Shown here one piece after another: positions 32,724-41,813 of a DNA stretch of 54,202 bases. The notes beneath the pieces were generated by a model. The model saw only the letters and a list, made by a program, of their open reading frames with translations. It had not been told where the DNA came from and ran no database searches. The position numbers and the translations under genes were made by a program. Each line of letters begins with the position of its first letter. Position 1 is the stretch's first letter. Origin of the DNA: Endozoicomonas arenosclerae (GTDB lineage: Bacteria > Pseudomonadota > Gammaproteobacteria > Pseudomonadales > Endozoicomonadaceae); the NCBI RefSeq assembly GCF_001562015.1, contig NZ_LASA01000055.1, forward strand, positions 1-54,202, given 5' to 3'.

Positions 32724-33590
32724 TCAGGACTGCGGCTTCTTCTCACTGATAATTTCTTCCATCTCAGTGAATGAAGGCCGGTTCTCTCCAAACAGCATCT
32801 TTCTGCCTGCATCAATAGAGATTTCCGGTGGTGTACCGCCATGATGGCTGACAATTGCGGTCTTGATCAGCTCATAAGCTTTCATTTCGTATTTGATAGA
32901 GTGTTCAATGGCTGCAGCCAATGGGCCCACTACACCATAACCAAGAAAAACGCCCATGAAGGTACCCACCAGGGCGGCAGCAATATGAGTACCAATCTGG
33001 CCTGCTGGTCCATCCAGAGACTGCATAGTAATAACAATGCCTAACACAGCAGCCATGATTCCAAACCCGGGCAAAGCATCAGCTGTCGTTTGAAGTGCCT
33101 GTACTGGACGTGTCATCTCTACTTCATGATTATGCATTTCCTCTTCAATCAGGGCTTCCAGCTCATGGGTTTCAATAGCCTCAACCAGAACCAGACGGAG
33201 ATTATCCACAATAAAATTCTGAACATGAGGCGTGGTGGCAATGCGGGGGTAGGTATTAAAAAGCGAACTCTCGGCAGGATTTTCTATATGTTCTTCCAGA
33301 GTCTTTCGACCCCCCTGTCGACGAAGCATGACGAAAATTGCATTCAACAAGTGCATCAGTTCATCGTAATAAATTTTATTAAATCCCGAACTGCCAAAAA
33401 CATACCTGGTGTGTCTGCCAATGGCTCTTAGGACCTGGGGAGGGTTGGCTATGATCATGGCACCGAATGCACCACCTGCAATAATCAGGATCTCATAAGG
33501 TTGCCAGAGTGCCAGCATTTTTCCGTGAGCCAGCACATAACCACCAAATATGCTGGCAAAAAGTATAACCAAGCCAATCAGAATGAGCAC
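32724..33590 (-). CDS. motA: MotA/LafT, stator protein
   Basis: A 288-aa four-helix stator subunit of the H+-driven E. coli/LafT type. The N-terminal helices (LILIGLVILFASIFGGYVLA; PYEILIIAGGAFGAMIIAN) and the C-terminal pair with DALPGFGIMAAVLGIVITM and HIAAALVGTFMGVFLGYGVV are typical, including the prolines of the torque helix region. It starts with GTG at 33590, eight bases after AGGAGG that lies within the end of fliA. Confidence 0.94.
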   Translation of the reverse strand: MLILIGLVILFASIFGGYVLAHGKMLALWQPYEILIIAGGAFGAMIIANPPQVLRAIGRHTRYVFGSSGFNKIYYDELMHLLNAIFVMLRRQGGRKTLEEHIENPAESSLFNTYPRIATTPHVQNFIVDNLRLVLVEAIETHELEALIEEEMHNHEVEMTRPVQALQTTADALPGFGIMAAVLGIVITMQSLDGPAGQIGTHIAAALVGTFMGVFLGYGVVGPLAAAIEHSIKYEMKAYELIKTAIVSHHGGTPPEISIDAGRKMLFGENRPSFTEMEEIISEKKPQS

Positions 33591-33593
33591 TGG

Positions 33594-34394
33594 TCAAACC
33601 TCCTTGTCTTTTCCAGCCTGCAGAATGGATTTCAACTGCATTAACGCCTGTCGATGCAGCTGGCAGACTCTGGCCTCAGTAATTTCAAGAACCTGGGCCA
33701 CTTCCTTCATGTTGAGCTCGTGCTCATAATAAAGATTCAACAGCAGTTGTTCCCGCTCAGATAAATGCCCGAGCGCTGAAGCAAGAGTACTGCTGTTCAG
33801 ACCCCTCTCTTCCTGCTGATCAGACGACTGCTGATACGAGACGCTATCACTGCCGGCAATCAGATCTTCCAAGCTGACAATATGGCTGATATTGCCTTCG
33901 ATCAGCATCTGCTGATATTCATGAAGCTCAACGCCCAGCTCTTCAGCAACTTCTCTCTCTCTGGGAGGACGGCCCAGGCGCCCTTCCAGTGTCTTGATCG
34001 CCTTACGAATATCTCTGCTGTCTTCTCTGAACGATCTTGGTCGTCCATCAATGGCTCTCAGCTGATCGATCATGGCTCCATGGATGCGCAGCTGTGCAAA
34101 CTTTCTGAACCCTGCCAGACCCCGGCCATCATACCTTCTGGCTGCTTCAAGCAGCCCTACCAACCCTGACTGAATCAGATCATCCAATGAGACGGTACTG
34201 CCTGTGAGCCCCATTAAATGCAGCGCCGTTTTCTTTACCAGACCGGTATGGCTGTGCACCAGCTCTTTAACATCCAGCTGTTGCACCTGACTGTAGGCCA
34301 TCGCACCGCTCCCGCCCAGAGCTGAAGCTCCTGACAGTTTCTGACCAGAGCCTGAATACGGATGGCTCCCGGTGGGTGGTTGAGAGTCAGGCAT
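33594..34394 (-). CDS. fliA: FliA (LafS), sigma28 factor
   Basis: A flagellar sigma factor that directs late genes and is held by FlgM. Region 2 (TVSLDDLIQSGLVGLLEAAR), region 3 (LEGRLGRPPREREVAEELGV) and region 4 (MKEVAQVLEITEARVCQLHR) are intact. ATG 34394 gives 266 aa with a Gly/Ser-rich N-terminal extension of about 30 residues. ATG 34301 (GGGAG seven bases upstream) would give the usual ~235-aa length. A GTG at 34403 is also possible. Which start is used is uncertain. Confidence 0.93.
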   Translation of the reverse strand: MPDSQPPTGSHPYSGSGQKLSGASALGGSGAMAYSQVQQLDVKELVHSHTGLVKKTALHLMGLTGSTVSLDDLIQSGLVGLLEAARRYDGRGLAGFRKFAQLRIHGAMIDQLRAIDGRPRSFREDSRDIRKAIKTLEGRLGRPPREREVAEELGVELHEYQQMLIEGNISHIVSLEDLIAGSDSVSYQQSSDQQEERGLNSSTLASALGHLSEREQLLLNLYYEHELNMKEVAQVLEITEARVCQLHRQALMQLKSILQAGKDKEV

Positions 34395-34410
34395 CGCCGT
34401 CACTTCCCGG

Positions 34411-34905
34411 TTATTGAACCACCAGATCAGTAATTAACAGGTCTTCGAGCGCTACAGCTGCCAGCTCTGCGGTCAGCAATTCATTGATCCGCTCTATAGT
34501 GTTGTGCCGAATCTGGTCAGTCGCTTCCTTGGCCGTTGCTTCCTTGTAGGTCATCTGACTGAGATAGTTGACGATGGCATTGCGAATCAATGGCACATAG
34601 GTTTTGAGCACCTCAACAGCACCTTCGTCACGACTCATAAGCGTCAGCTTGATTTGCATATAACGAGGACGACCTTGTGTCTGGAGGCTGATCACAAAGG
34701 GTTCCAGAGTGACAAATTTAGGCACTTCCGGCTTGACTACCTCGGGTGTTTCAGCCATTTCTGGTTTCGCAGCCATGAAATACCAGGCCGCAAAAGCGCC
34801 TCCTCCCAAAAGCATCAACAACAGTAAAACGATGACAATAATCAGCGACTTACCCGAGCTCTTCTTTGGGCTTTCCGCCCCACCTTCTTGTTCTTCATCA
34901 GCCAT
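34411..34905 (-). CDS. fliL: FliL (LafF), stator-associated membrane protein
   Basis: A 164-aa single-pass inner-membrane protein that rings the stator and supports torque. After a charged cytosolic start, the helix LIIVIVLLLLMLLGGGAFAA is followed by a periplasmic domain with KFVTLEPFVISLQ and a stomatin-like C-terminus (LTAELAAVALEDLLITDLVV). It lies between fliK and fliA, as lafF does. Confidence 0.92.
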   Translation of the reverse strand: MADEEQEGGAESPKKSSGKSLIIVIVLLLLMLLGGGAFAAWYFMAAKPEMAETPEVVKPEVPKFVTLEPFVISLQTQGRPRYMQIKLTLMSRDEGAVEVLKTYVPLIRNAIVNYLSQMTYKEATAKEATDQIRHNTIERINELLTAELAAVALEDLLITDLVVQ

Positions 34906-35054
34906 AATTCTGCCCTGCCAGCATTAAACAGCCATGAGCCGTAATTCAGCTCCCCTCAAACCGTGAAAATCATTACAGAGCTGCCGAAACGGAATTTTCA
35001 CGGTAGATAAAGTGTTTTTTGATGAAAGAAATATCGGTTTCAGCCCGTCAGGTC

Positions 35055-36266
35055 TCAGGCAAAAGTATCCAGAAAACCGGAAGTTACAGTCGTGTAAGGA
35101 CCTGATGTCAGGTTGCCGCTTTCATCAGTACTCTCATCGACCATGAGATTTGAAACTGAAGCAGGGGGAGGGGAGGCCAGTTCGTCCTTTTGTCTACCGG
35201 ATTCCTTATCCGAAGAAACATCGACATTGACCAGATCCAGATCATGGCCCGCCATGGCCATGCGAAGTCGATCAATCTGTTGCAGGATCAGCTCCCGAAC
35301 GGCATTACCGGAAGCCTGGAAGTTTACAGAAACCTTATCACCATCAATATTCAACAGTAATTCAAGCTTGCCCAACTCAGGAGGATCGAGACGAATAACC
35401 GCTGTTTTCTGATCACGACTGGCCAGCCAGGCCAGACGATCTCCCATGGCATTGGGAAAGTCCTGAAACTCCTTAAGACGCATCGTCATCGAAGGTTGTG
35501 GTTCAACCTGCAGAGCGGCTGGCATCGTCATAGATTTAGGCTCTACCACCTGCAGACTCAAACTGGGGGTACTCACAGATGTTGCTGAATTACTCTGTGT
35601 ATTAAATGTCTGAAGTTGGGATTCTACCTTGGTGGAAAGTTCTGGTTTGAGGGGCGCTTCAGCAACTTTTATCTCCCGAGCTAACAATTCAGGTTTGAGT
35701 TCTCTGCTTTCCTGAATGGGCATCTCTTTCTGGACAGGCTTCCCATCAGTCATTGAGAGTTCTCTTAATGCCCTGAATTCTTCTGACTTCTGCAATGGTT
35801 GTTGCTCTGAAAGTAATTCAGCATCCTTGTTCAAAACTGATTGTTCAGCCGCTCTGTTTGCAACAGCAGTGACTTCCAAGGGCTGCTGCTTCAGTTTTAG
35901 AGATGAATTATCGACTTGAACTGAAGGGTAATTTTGCGCCAGAACTTGCAGGTCAGACTGACCTTTTGGAAGAGGTTTTGGAACCTGATCAATGGCCAAA
36001 GCGGCTATCTCAGGAGGTAAGTGATGTAAAACTTCAGTGTCTGCCTGGAGCTGAGCATAAGGCTCAGTATTCAGAGCTGACTGAGCAACGTCTTTTAATG
36101 GCTGACTCGATAACAAATTCAGTAGCAGATCAAATGACTCTCCACCCGTAGTCGTTGACTGAAGGTCAGGTAAGTCTGGCAGAGACTGTCCATTAGGATG
36201 GATCGAAGCATTGCCCGATGATGAAGGCAGTAAATGAGAGAAATCCAGAACCGGTAAACTTTCCAT
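35055..36266 (-). CDS. fliK: FliK (LafE), hook-length control protein
   Basis: A 403-aa exported ruler that ends hook growth by switching FlhB specificity. The N-terminal ~270 residues are low-complexity Gln/Ser/Glu/Pro-rich. The conserved C-terminal domain reads AVIRLDPPELGKLELLLNID, then VSVNFQASGNAVRELILQQI. Its ATG overlaps the fliT-like stop by one base. Confidence 0.92.
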   Translation of the reverse strand: MESLPVLDFSHLLPSSSGNASIHPNGQSLPDLPDLQSTTTGGESFDLLLNLLSSQPLKDVAQSALNTEPYAQLQADTEVLHHLPPEIAALAIDQVPKPLPKGQSDLQVLAQNYPSVQVDNSSLKLKQQPLEVTAVANRAAEQSVLNKDAELLSEQQPLQKSEEFRALRELSMTDGKPVQKEMPIQESRELKPELLAREIKVAEAPLKPELSTKVESQLQTFNTQSNSATSVSTPSLSLQVVEPKSMTMPAALQVEPQPSMTMRLKEFQDFPNAMGDRLAWLASRDQKTAVIRLDPPELGKLELLLNIDGDKVSVNFQASGNAVRELILQQIDRLRMAMAGHDLDLVNVDVSSDKESGRQKDELASPPPASVSNLMVDESTDESGNLTSGPYTTVTSGFLDTFA

Positions 36267-36583
36267 CAGCCTCGACTCTTATCACTCTGCTGATAGTTAT
36301 CAATGGCTTCCTGACGTCGCCGACTGGCCATTAACTGTTCCTGTATATGATCTCGCTCAAGCTGGCAGGCAGAAATCATTTCCTGATAAAGCATCTGAAG
36401 ATCCTGCAGCAGTCGTTTAACCTCTTCAGAAGGAGCAGAGCCATTATCCAGAGCTTCTTCTATCGCCTGACGAGCTTCGGAATCCAGAGCTTCCAGTGAA
36501 GACCAATCCTTGTTCCGGGTTGCCTCACCCAGATTATGGATAGACTCCTGAAGCTTTTCTTTCAATATGTCAGGATTTTTCAT
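36266..36583 (-). CDS. fliT: FliT/LafD-like flagellar chaperone
   Basis: A 105-aa helical protein at the lafD/fliT position between fliS and fliK. FliT binds the filament cap FliD. The segment NLGEATRNKDWSSLEALDSE resembles the N-terminal helices of FliT-like proteins; similarity is weak and the call rests mainly on position, size and helix content. ATG 36583 has AGGGG six bases upstream; ATG 36601 would add six residues. Both overlap the end of fliS. Confidence 0.75.
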   Translation of the reverse strand: MKNPDILKEKLQESIHNLGEATRNKDWSSLEALDSEARQAIEEALDNGSAPSEEVKRLLQDLQMLYQEMISACQLERDHIQEQLMASRRRQEAIDNYQQSDKSRG

Positions 36584-36977
36584 CAGGAGCCCCTGATCCA
36601 TCAGTTATGGCATCCCAGGCTGACTTGATATCGCCCATCAGACGAATAACTTCTTCCAGCTTGTCACTATCATCTTGAGCATTGGCCTGAATCAGCCCCT
36701 GCATTGAATATTGGTAAAGCGCACGAAGGTTGGCGGACATTTCTCCACCGGCCTGCATATCAATAGAGCTGTTAAGGGTAATGATGATATCAAGGGCTTT
36801 ATCAATACACTGGGCTTTCTCGCTACGCTGTTTGCGCTCCATGAATCCTCGAGCTTGATGAAGGTCTTTCATGAGGGCACTGAAAAGCAATTGAACCATT
36901 CTCTGAGGGGTTGCAACTTCAGCAGCGATGCCTCCCTGAACCTTGCTGTAGGCATTCACTGCAGCCGAATTTGCCAT
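36570..36977 (-). CDS. fliS: FliS (LafC), flagellin chaperone
   Basis: A 135-aa four-helix chaperone that binds the flagellin C-terminus before export. The N-terminus AVNAYSKVQGGIAAEVATPQ and RMVQLLFSALMKDLHQARGF are characteristic, as is the helix IITLNSSIDMQAGGEMSANL. Follows fliD by about 40 bases. Confidence 0.94.
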   Translation of the reverse strand: MANSAAVNAYSKVQGGIAAEVATPQRMVQLLFSALMKDLHQARGFMERKQRSEKAQCIDKALDIIITLNSSIDMQAGGEMSANLRALYQYSMQGLIQANAQDDSDKLEEVIRLMGDIKSAWDAITDGSGAPDEKS

Positions 36978-37017
36978 ATAGAATTCCTGCGACGATGATT
37001 ACTCCAGTCTATATCGT

Positions 37018-38373
37018 TTAGTTATTGCTATTGTTTAAGCTCGCCAGATTATTGGTCAGATACTGGCTGGTAGCGTTCAACTGACCTACCAGAGTTTCCA
37101 TCGCAAGAAAGCGATCACGGAGGTATTGTTCGAAGGTTTCCATTCTGACATTCAGTGCCTGTCTTTCATCATCAAGCTTCGCTAGACTCTTGTTCAGGGT
37201 ATCCATTCGATCCTTGAAGATGCCGTCACTCTTGTCATAAGCCTCCATAAGCCCATCCAGCTTGCCGGCCATACCAGAGTCTCCGGTAAAGAAGCTGGCA
37301 AGTTCACTGAAGTTATTTTGCACAGCATCCGTCAGTTTGCTGGAAGTAACCGACAAAGTCCCATCAGATTGGGTCTTGATGCCCATGTCAGCCAGCATTT
37401 TGATATGGCCCGTTCCCGGGTTGTCACTGATGATTCTTCTGAGCTGACTTTGCAAGGATCTGACCGTAGCATCACCCACCAGTGCAGCAGCATCCTGACC
37501 AGGCCTGTATAAAGTGAGTTCATTAATTTTATTAATGAGTGAGTTGTATGCATCCACAAACTCTTTGACGGCATCTTCCGCGGTTGAAGGATTTTCAGCG
37601 ATATCCAGTGTGACTGAACCAGACGTCACCTTCTTTACATCAATAGAGACACCTTCAATCAGGTTTTCAAAACGATTATCGGTAGACTTGATGGTGATCT
37701 GTCCAGCCCCCTCACCCAGAACTATTTCCGCATCACGAGCTGGACTTAACTCAGAAATACCTGTCGTCAGATTTTTATCACTGCCACCCACGGTAAGGGC
37801 ACTACCATCAACGCTAACAGTATTAGCCGCTCCGGATTTATTACTGGTCAGCAGTAATCTCTTACCACTGCCATCGTTGATAATAGTGGCTTGAACACCG
37901 GGGTTATCAGAAGCTGAATTGATAGCATCACGAATACCTGTGAGCGAATTGTTGCTATTGGTCAAAGCAACATTGAAGCTGTCGCTGCCCAGATTAATCG
38001 TCAGATTTCCGGTACCGAAAGTATCCGCATCCTGAAAAGTGTCGGAGGCAATGCTATGACTGCTGGCCAGAGCGTTAACCTGAAGCTTGTAGGTGCCTTT
38101 TACCGATGCACTATTTGCTGTAACCACCATAGCGTCGGCATCAGAAAGTGTGGTTGTTCTTGCCTGAAACGAATCAGCATTATTCAGCTTATCTATAGCT
38201 GTCTGGAAGTCATCAATAGCTCCCTGAATAGAGCCCAGAGCTGAAAGCTCAACATTGTAGGCACTGCGGGAGCGATTGATCTGGGACTCCTTGGGAGCAC
38301 GCTCGGCCTGAACCAGAGACGTTACCATGGCATTAACATCCAGACCTGAATTGAAACCACTGACTGAAAACAT
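37018..38373 (-). CDS. fliD: FliD (LafB), filament cap
   Basis: A 451-aa cap protein under which flagellin folds at the filament tip. The N-terminus MFSVSGFNSGLDVNAMVTSL and the C-terminal coiled coil (LDDERQALNVRMETFEQYLR; LVGQLNATSQYLTNNLASL) are the family ends. ATG 38373 was chosen because AGGAG lies seven bases upstream; the longer reading to 38445 has no ribosome site. A -10-like GTCGATAA (38502-38495) upstream hints at FliA control, but its -35 box is poor. Confidence 0.94.
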   Translation of the reverse strand: MFSVSGFNSGLDVNAMVTSLVQAERAPKESQINRSRSAYNVELSALGSIQGAIDDFQTAIDKLNNADSFQARTTTLSDADAMVVTANSASVKGTYKLQVNALASSHSIASDTFQDADTFGTGNLTINLGSDSFNVALTNSNNSLTGIRDAINSASDNPGVQATIINDGSGKRLLLTSNKSGAANTVSVDGSALTVGGSDKNLTTGISELSPARDAEIVLGEGAGQITIKSTDNRFENLIEGVSIDVKKVTSGSVTLDIAENPSTAEDAVKEFVDAYNSLINKINELTLYRPGQDAAALVGDATVRSLQSQLRRIISDNPGTGHIKMLADMGIKTQSDGTLSVTSSKLTDAVQNNFSELASFFTGDSGMAGKLDGLMEAYDKSDGIFKDRMDTLNKSLAKLDDERQALNVRMETFEQYLRDRFLAMETLVGQLNATSQYLTNNLASLNNSNN

Positions 38374-38512
38374 GACTTCACTCCTGCTATTTTTCGAGGA
38401 AAAACATTTTGACGCATCAATTTTTCGTATCTGATGAGGATGCAAAATGTTTTGAATCGCTCATGGCTGCTTTGAATTTGACCCGACTCTGACTTTATCG
38501 ACCCCTCTCTAC

Positions 38513-38537
38513 AAAAAAGGAGGCGCAAAGCGCCTCC
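38513..38537 (-). terminator. Strong intrinsic terminator after flagellin
   Basis: On the minus strand GGAGGCGC-TTT-GCGCCTCC followed by TTTTTT: an eight-base GC-rich stem with a triloop and U-tract, 36 bases past the flagellin stop. It isolates the abundant flagellin mRNA from fliD, so fliD needs its own promoter or read-through. Confidence 0.9.
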
Positions 38538-38572
38538 CTACTGCGGGTTCTACTAAACCAACTATCCAGAAC

Positions 38573-39376
38573 TTATCTGAGAAGAGACAGAGCGTTCTGA
38601 GGAATCTGGTTAGCCTGAGCAAGAACAGCTGTACCAGCCTGTTGCATGATCTGGTACTTGGTCAGATTCGCAGTTTCTGTAGCGAAGTCAGTATCCAGAA
38701 TACGGCTACGGGAAGCCGACATGTTCTCACGAACATTGGACAAGTTGTTGATAGTAGAAGTCAGACGGTTCTGGGCAGCACCCAGTCCGGCACGTACAGT
38801 ATCAACAGTGACGATGTCAGCATCGATCTGTCCCAGAGCTGTATTTGCAGCAGAAACAGTACCGATACTACCAGCAGCAGTGATTGTCACAGCAGCTATA
38901 GAAATAGTTACACCAGTACCATTCTTATAGTTAACCGCAGCAGTGAAAGACTTGGCTGAAGACAACAGAACCTGACCGTTGAATTCAGTGGTGTCCTTGA
39001 TACGGGTAATTTCAGACTGCAGAGCTGTGAACTCAGCATTCAGAGAAGTACGGTCTGCAGTGGCATAAGTACCGTTGGAAGCCTGCAGGGCCAGCTCACG
39101 CATACGCTGCAATGAGTTAGTGATTTCCTGCATGGCACCTTCAGCAGTCTGAGCCAAAGAAATACCGTCGTTTGCGTTCTTGATGGCTACAGACAGACCT
39201 TTGATCTGGGTAGTCATCTTGTTAGAAATCTGCAGGCCAGCAGCATCATCCTTGGCACTGTTGATACGAAGACCTGAAGACAAACGTTGCATAGCTGTCT
39301 GCAGCATGCTCTGACTGGAAGTCAGGTTACGCTGGGCGTTCAGTGATGCAATGTTGGAGTTTACTGACATTACCAT
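38573..39376 (-). CDS. fliC: Lateral-type flagellin (LafA/FliC)
   Basis: A 267-aa filament subunit. The N-terminal D0/D1 ([40 protein letters not shown]) and C-terminal D1/D0 ([35 protein letters not shown]) are complete. The central variable domain is only about 45 residues, close to the size of known LafA flagellins. Surface Ser/Thr residues in the centre ([13 protein letters not shown]) could be glycosylated by the Maf protein at 43396-44691. GGAG lies eight bases before ATG 39376. No convincing sigma28 or sigma54 site was found in the 250-base leader, which carries a 14-bp palindrome. Confidence 0.95.
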   Translation of the reverse strand: MVMSVNSNIASLNAQRNLTSSQSMLQTAMQRLSSGLRINSAKDDAAGLQISNKMTTQIKGLSVAIKNANDGISLAQTAEGAMQEITNSLQRMRELALQASNGTYATADRTSLNAEFTALQSEITRIKDTTEFNGQVLLSSAKSFTAAVNYKNGTGVTISIAAVTITAAGSIGTVSAANTALGQIDADIVTVDTVRAGLGAAQNRLTSTINNLSNVRENMSASRSRILDTDFATETANLTKYQIMQQAGTAVLAQANQIPQNALSLLR

Positions 39377-39433
39377 GTTGGTTTCTCCATCCGATGGAAT
39401 TATTCATTTTCACAGCGCTATTGGCTGCTTACT

Positions 39434-39447
39434 GCGAAAGCTTTCGC
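39434..39447. promoter_or_regulatory. 14-bp perfect palindrome in flagellin leader
   Basis: GCGAAAGCTTTCGC is perfectly self-complementary and lies 58-71 bases upstream of the flagellin ATG. It could be an operator for a dimeric regulator or an RNA stem. No family assignment is possible. Confidence 0.35.
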
Positions 39448-39634
39448 TGCTGATCGACTTTCATTAGGTCACAACACTCAGGAGGTGGCCATATGATTTC
39501 GATTCAACAGTACACTTCACTCGGAGAAACCATGATCGGACTTAAATGATTTAAAGAATAAAATGAGATAAAAAATTGATTTAATAATCCTTATTCCCTT
39601 TTAATAGTGAAACATGCCTTTTCTGGAGCGCCCT

Positions 39635-39904
39635 ATGACCCCCGAGGTGGTCGTTGATCTGCTCAGGCAAGCGCTGTACCTGGTGGTTCTGATGGTTTCT
39701 GTCATTATCCTGCCCAGCCTGCTGGTTGGGCTGATTGTCAGTATTTTTCAGGCTGCCACCCAGATTAATGAACAGACGCTCAGCTTCCTACCCAGACTTC
39801 TGGCCACTCTCATGGCACTTGGGCTGGGAGGACACTGGTTGATTCGGGAATTTATGGACCTGTTTGTCAACCTGTATACATCCATACCCGAGCTGCTGTT
39901 CTGA
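39635..39904 (+). CDS. fliQ: FliQ, export-gate protein
   Basis: An 89-aa two-helix membrane protein of the export gate (FliP5Q4R1). TPEVVVDLLRQALYLVVLMV and LVGLIVSIFQAATQINEQTL are typical. ATG 39635 has GGAG six bases upstream. It is separated from fliP (48907-49635), which normally precedes it. Its stop overlaps the fliR ATG. Confidence 0.95.
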   Translation: MTPEVVVDLLRQALYLVVLMVSVIILPSLLVGLIVSIFQAATQINEQTLSFLPRLLATLMALGLGGHWLIREFMDLFVNLYTSIPELLF

Positions 39905-40680
39905 TGATCAACCTCACCACTGCTGAATTGACGGCATGGGTTGGTCAGTTCCTGTGGCCTTTTATTCGCATCAGCACCCTGTTCATGTTCATGCCCATCA
40001 TTGGAGCAGCTTCTGTACCGGCCAGAGTCCGACTTTCGATGGGACTTTCCATAGCCTTCCTGATCATGAACATCATTCCCGCAGTTCCTGCAGTAGAGCC
40101 CTTTTCAATAGCTGCACTGGGTATCATGCTCCACGAGTTGGCTATTGGCCTGACTGGCGCTCTTCTCCTTAATTTATTCATGGCCACTTTTACAACCGCC
40201 GGGCAGATGATGTCGATGCAGATGGGATTGGGTATGGCGGTCATGGTAGACCCGGTCAATGGCGTTAATATCCCGATTCTGGCCCAATTCTTTCAGTTAC
40301 TGGCTTTTCTGATGTTCCTCAGCCTGAATGGCCACCTGATCGTCATTGAACTGCTGATCAACAGTTTCTATCTGATGCCCATCAGTACCGATCTTGGTTT
40401 TTCGGACAGCCTTGATCAATTGATTAAACTCGGGGCCTGGGTATTCAGCAGCGCGCTACTCATTTCTCTTCCTGCAATTACTGCAATGATGGTGGTGAAC
40501 TTCACCTTCGGGGTTATGAATCGAGCAGCTCCCCAGCTGAATGTATTCTCTCTGGGATTCCCCATGTCCATGTTGTGTGGATTGCTGGCTCTGCTTCTGA
40601 GTGTTGCCAATATTTCCGGTATTTTCCTGCAGCTCACTGAAGAAACCATGACAATGCTAAAAGTCATGTGGAGGCAGTAA
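39904..40680 (+). CDS. fliR: FliR, export-gate protein
   Basis: A 258-aa inner-membrane gate subunit with about six hydrophobic helices. RISTLFMFMPIIGAASVPAR, VRLSMGLSIAFLI and GQMMSMQMGLGMAVMVDPVN are family segments. It overlaps fliQ and flhB by a single base at each end (TGATG and TAATG), so the three are translationally coupled. Confidence 0.95.
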   Translation: MINLTTAELTAWVGQFLWPFIRISTLFMFMPIIGAASVPARVRLSMGLSIAFLIMNIIPAVPAVEPFSIAALGIMLHELAIGLTGALLLNLFMATFTTAGQMMSMQMGLGMAVMVDPVNGVNIPILAQFFQLLAFLMFLSLNGHLIVIELLINSFYLMPISTDLGFSDSLDQLIKLGAWVFSSALLISLPAITAMMVVNFTFGVMNRAAPQLNVFSLGFPMSMLCGLLALLLSVANISGIFLQLTEETMTMLKVMWRQ

Positions 40681-41813
40681 TGGCAGAAGATCCCAATGGC
40701 ATGGAGCGTACCGAAGAGCCCACTCAGAAACGCCTGCAGGATGCGCGTAAAAAAGGACAGGTAGCCCGCTCTAAAGAACTGGTTACTGTTGCTCTTTTTC
40801 TGGCAGGAGTAGGAGGGATTATTCTGTCAGGCTCTTTTATGGCAGAAACCCTGGGAGATGTTGCCCGCTTCGGATTTTCCTTCACCAAGGAAAGGCTCGT
40901 AAATGTAGAGAACCTGCCGGGACTGATGGCCCATCAGGTGGTCTATGGATTCAGCAGTCTCATTCCCTTTTTCAGTTTCACGATTCTGTCTATCGTAGCG
41001 GCTTCTCTAGTGATGGGGGGCTGGCTCTTCAGCGGAGAGCCTTTAATGCCAAAGCTGGAAAAACTCAGTCTAATCAAAGGACTGGGCAGAATGTTCTCAA
41101 AGAAATCCATGATCGAGCTGCTGAAGTCTATTTTAAAAATCGTTCTGGTCGGCGGCGTTATGATGATTTCTGTCAGCTATTTCTATCGCGAGATTCTGGC
41201 ACTGAGTTTACTGCCAGTTCAGCAGGCCATCCTTCACAGCCTTGTGATTCTTGGACAGGCCATTATCAGTTTGTCCATTGCTCTGGTGGTGATCTCATTG
41301 ATTGATATCCCCTTCCAGATCTGGGATCACAAACAGCAGCTGAAAATGACTCGTCAGGAAGTGAAAGACGAGATGAAGGAAACCGAAGGTAATCCTGAAC
41401 TTAAAAGCCGGGTCAAAGAGCTTCAGAAAGAAGTCGCAAATCGGAGAATGCTGGAAGCTGTTCCAGACTCAGATATTATTATTACCAACCCAACTCATTA
41501 TGCAGTGGCATTAAAATACGACACAAACAAGGCAAAAGCCCCCTATGTCATTGCCAGAGGTGTGGATCATATGGCTCTGAAGATCTGTGAAATAGCCCGT
41601 GCCCACAACCGAACCGTTCTCCAGTCGCCAGCTCTGACACGAGCCATCTATCACTCGACCAAACTGAATCAGGAGGTGGCTACTGACCTCTACCTGGCTG
41701 TGGCTCAACTACTGGCTTATGTACACAGACTGAATGAATACCGGGCTGGCAGAAACAGCGTTTACCCGGAAAAGCCTGAAGAACCTGATATTCCGGAGTA
41801 TTTAAGAAAATGA
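40680..41813 (+). CDS. flhB: FlhB, export switch protein
   Basis: A 377-aa membrane protein that switches export from hook to filament substrates. The N-terminus (ERTEEPTQKRLQDARKKGQV) and four helices are standard. The autocleavage site N270-P271-T272-H273 (IIITNPTHYAVALKY) is intact. ATG 40680 has GGAGG five bases upstream. It converges on the diguanylate cyclase gene with no gap. Confidence 0.96.
   Translation: MAEDPNGMERTEEPTQKRLQDARKKGQVARSKELVTVALFLAGVGGIILSGSFMAETLGDVARFGFSFTKERLVNVENLPGLMAHQVVYGFSSLIPFFSFTILSIVAASLVMGGWLFSGEPLMPKLEKLSLIKGLGRMFSKKSMIELLKSILKIVLVGGVMMISVSYFYREILALSLLPVQQAILHSLVILGQAIISLSIALVVISLIDIPFQIWDHKQQLKMTRQEVKDEMKETEGNPELKSRVKELQKEVANRRMLEAVPDSDIIITNPTHYAVALKYDTNKAKAPYVIARGVDHMALKICEIARAHNRTVLQSPALTRAIYHSTKLNQEVATDLYLAVAQLLAYVHRLNEYRAGRNSVYPEKPEEPDIPEYLRK

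Noticed and set aside
38495-38521. Sigma28 promoter for fliD
   Set aside because: The -10-like GTCGATAA is good but the correctly spaced -35 reads TCCT; kept only as a remark under fliD.
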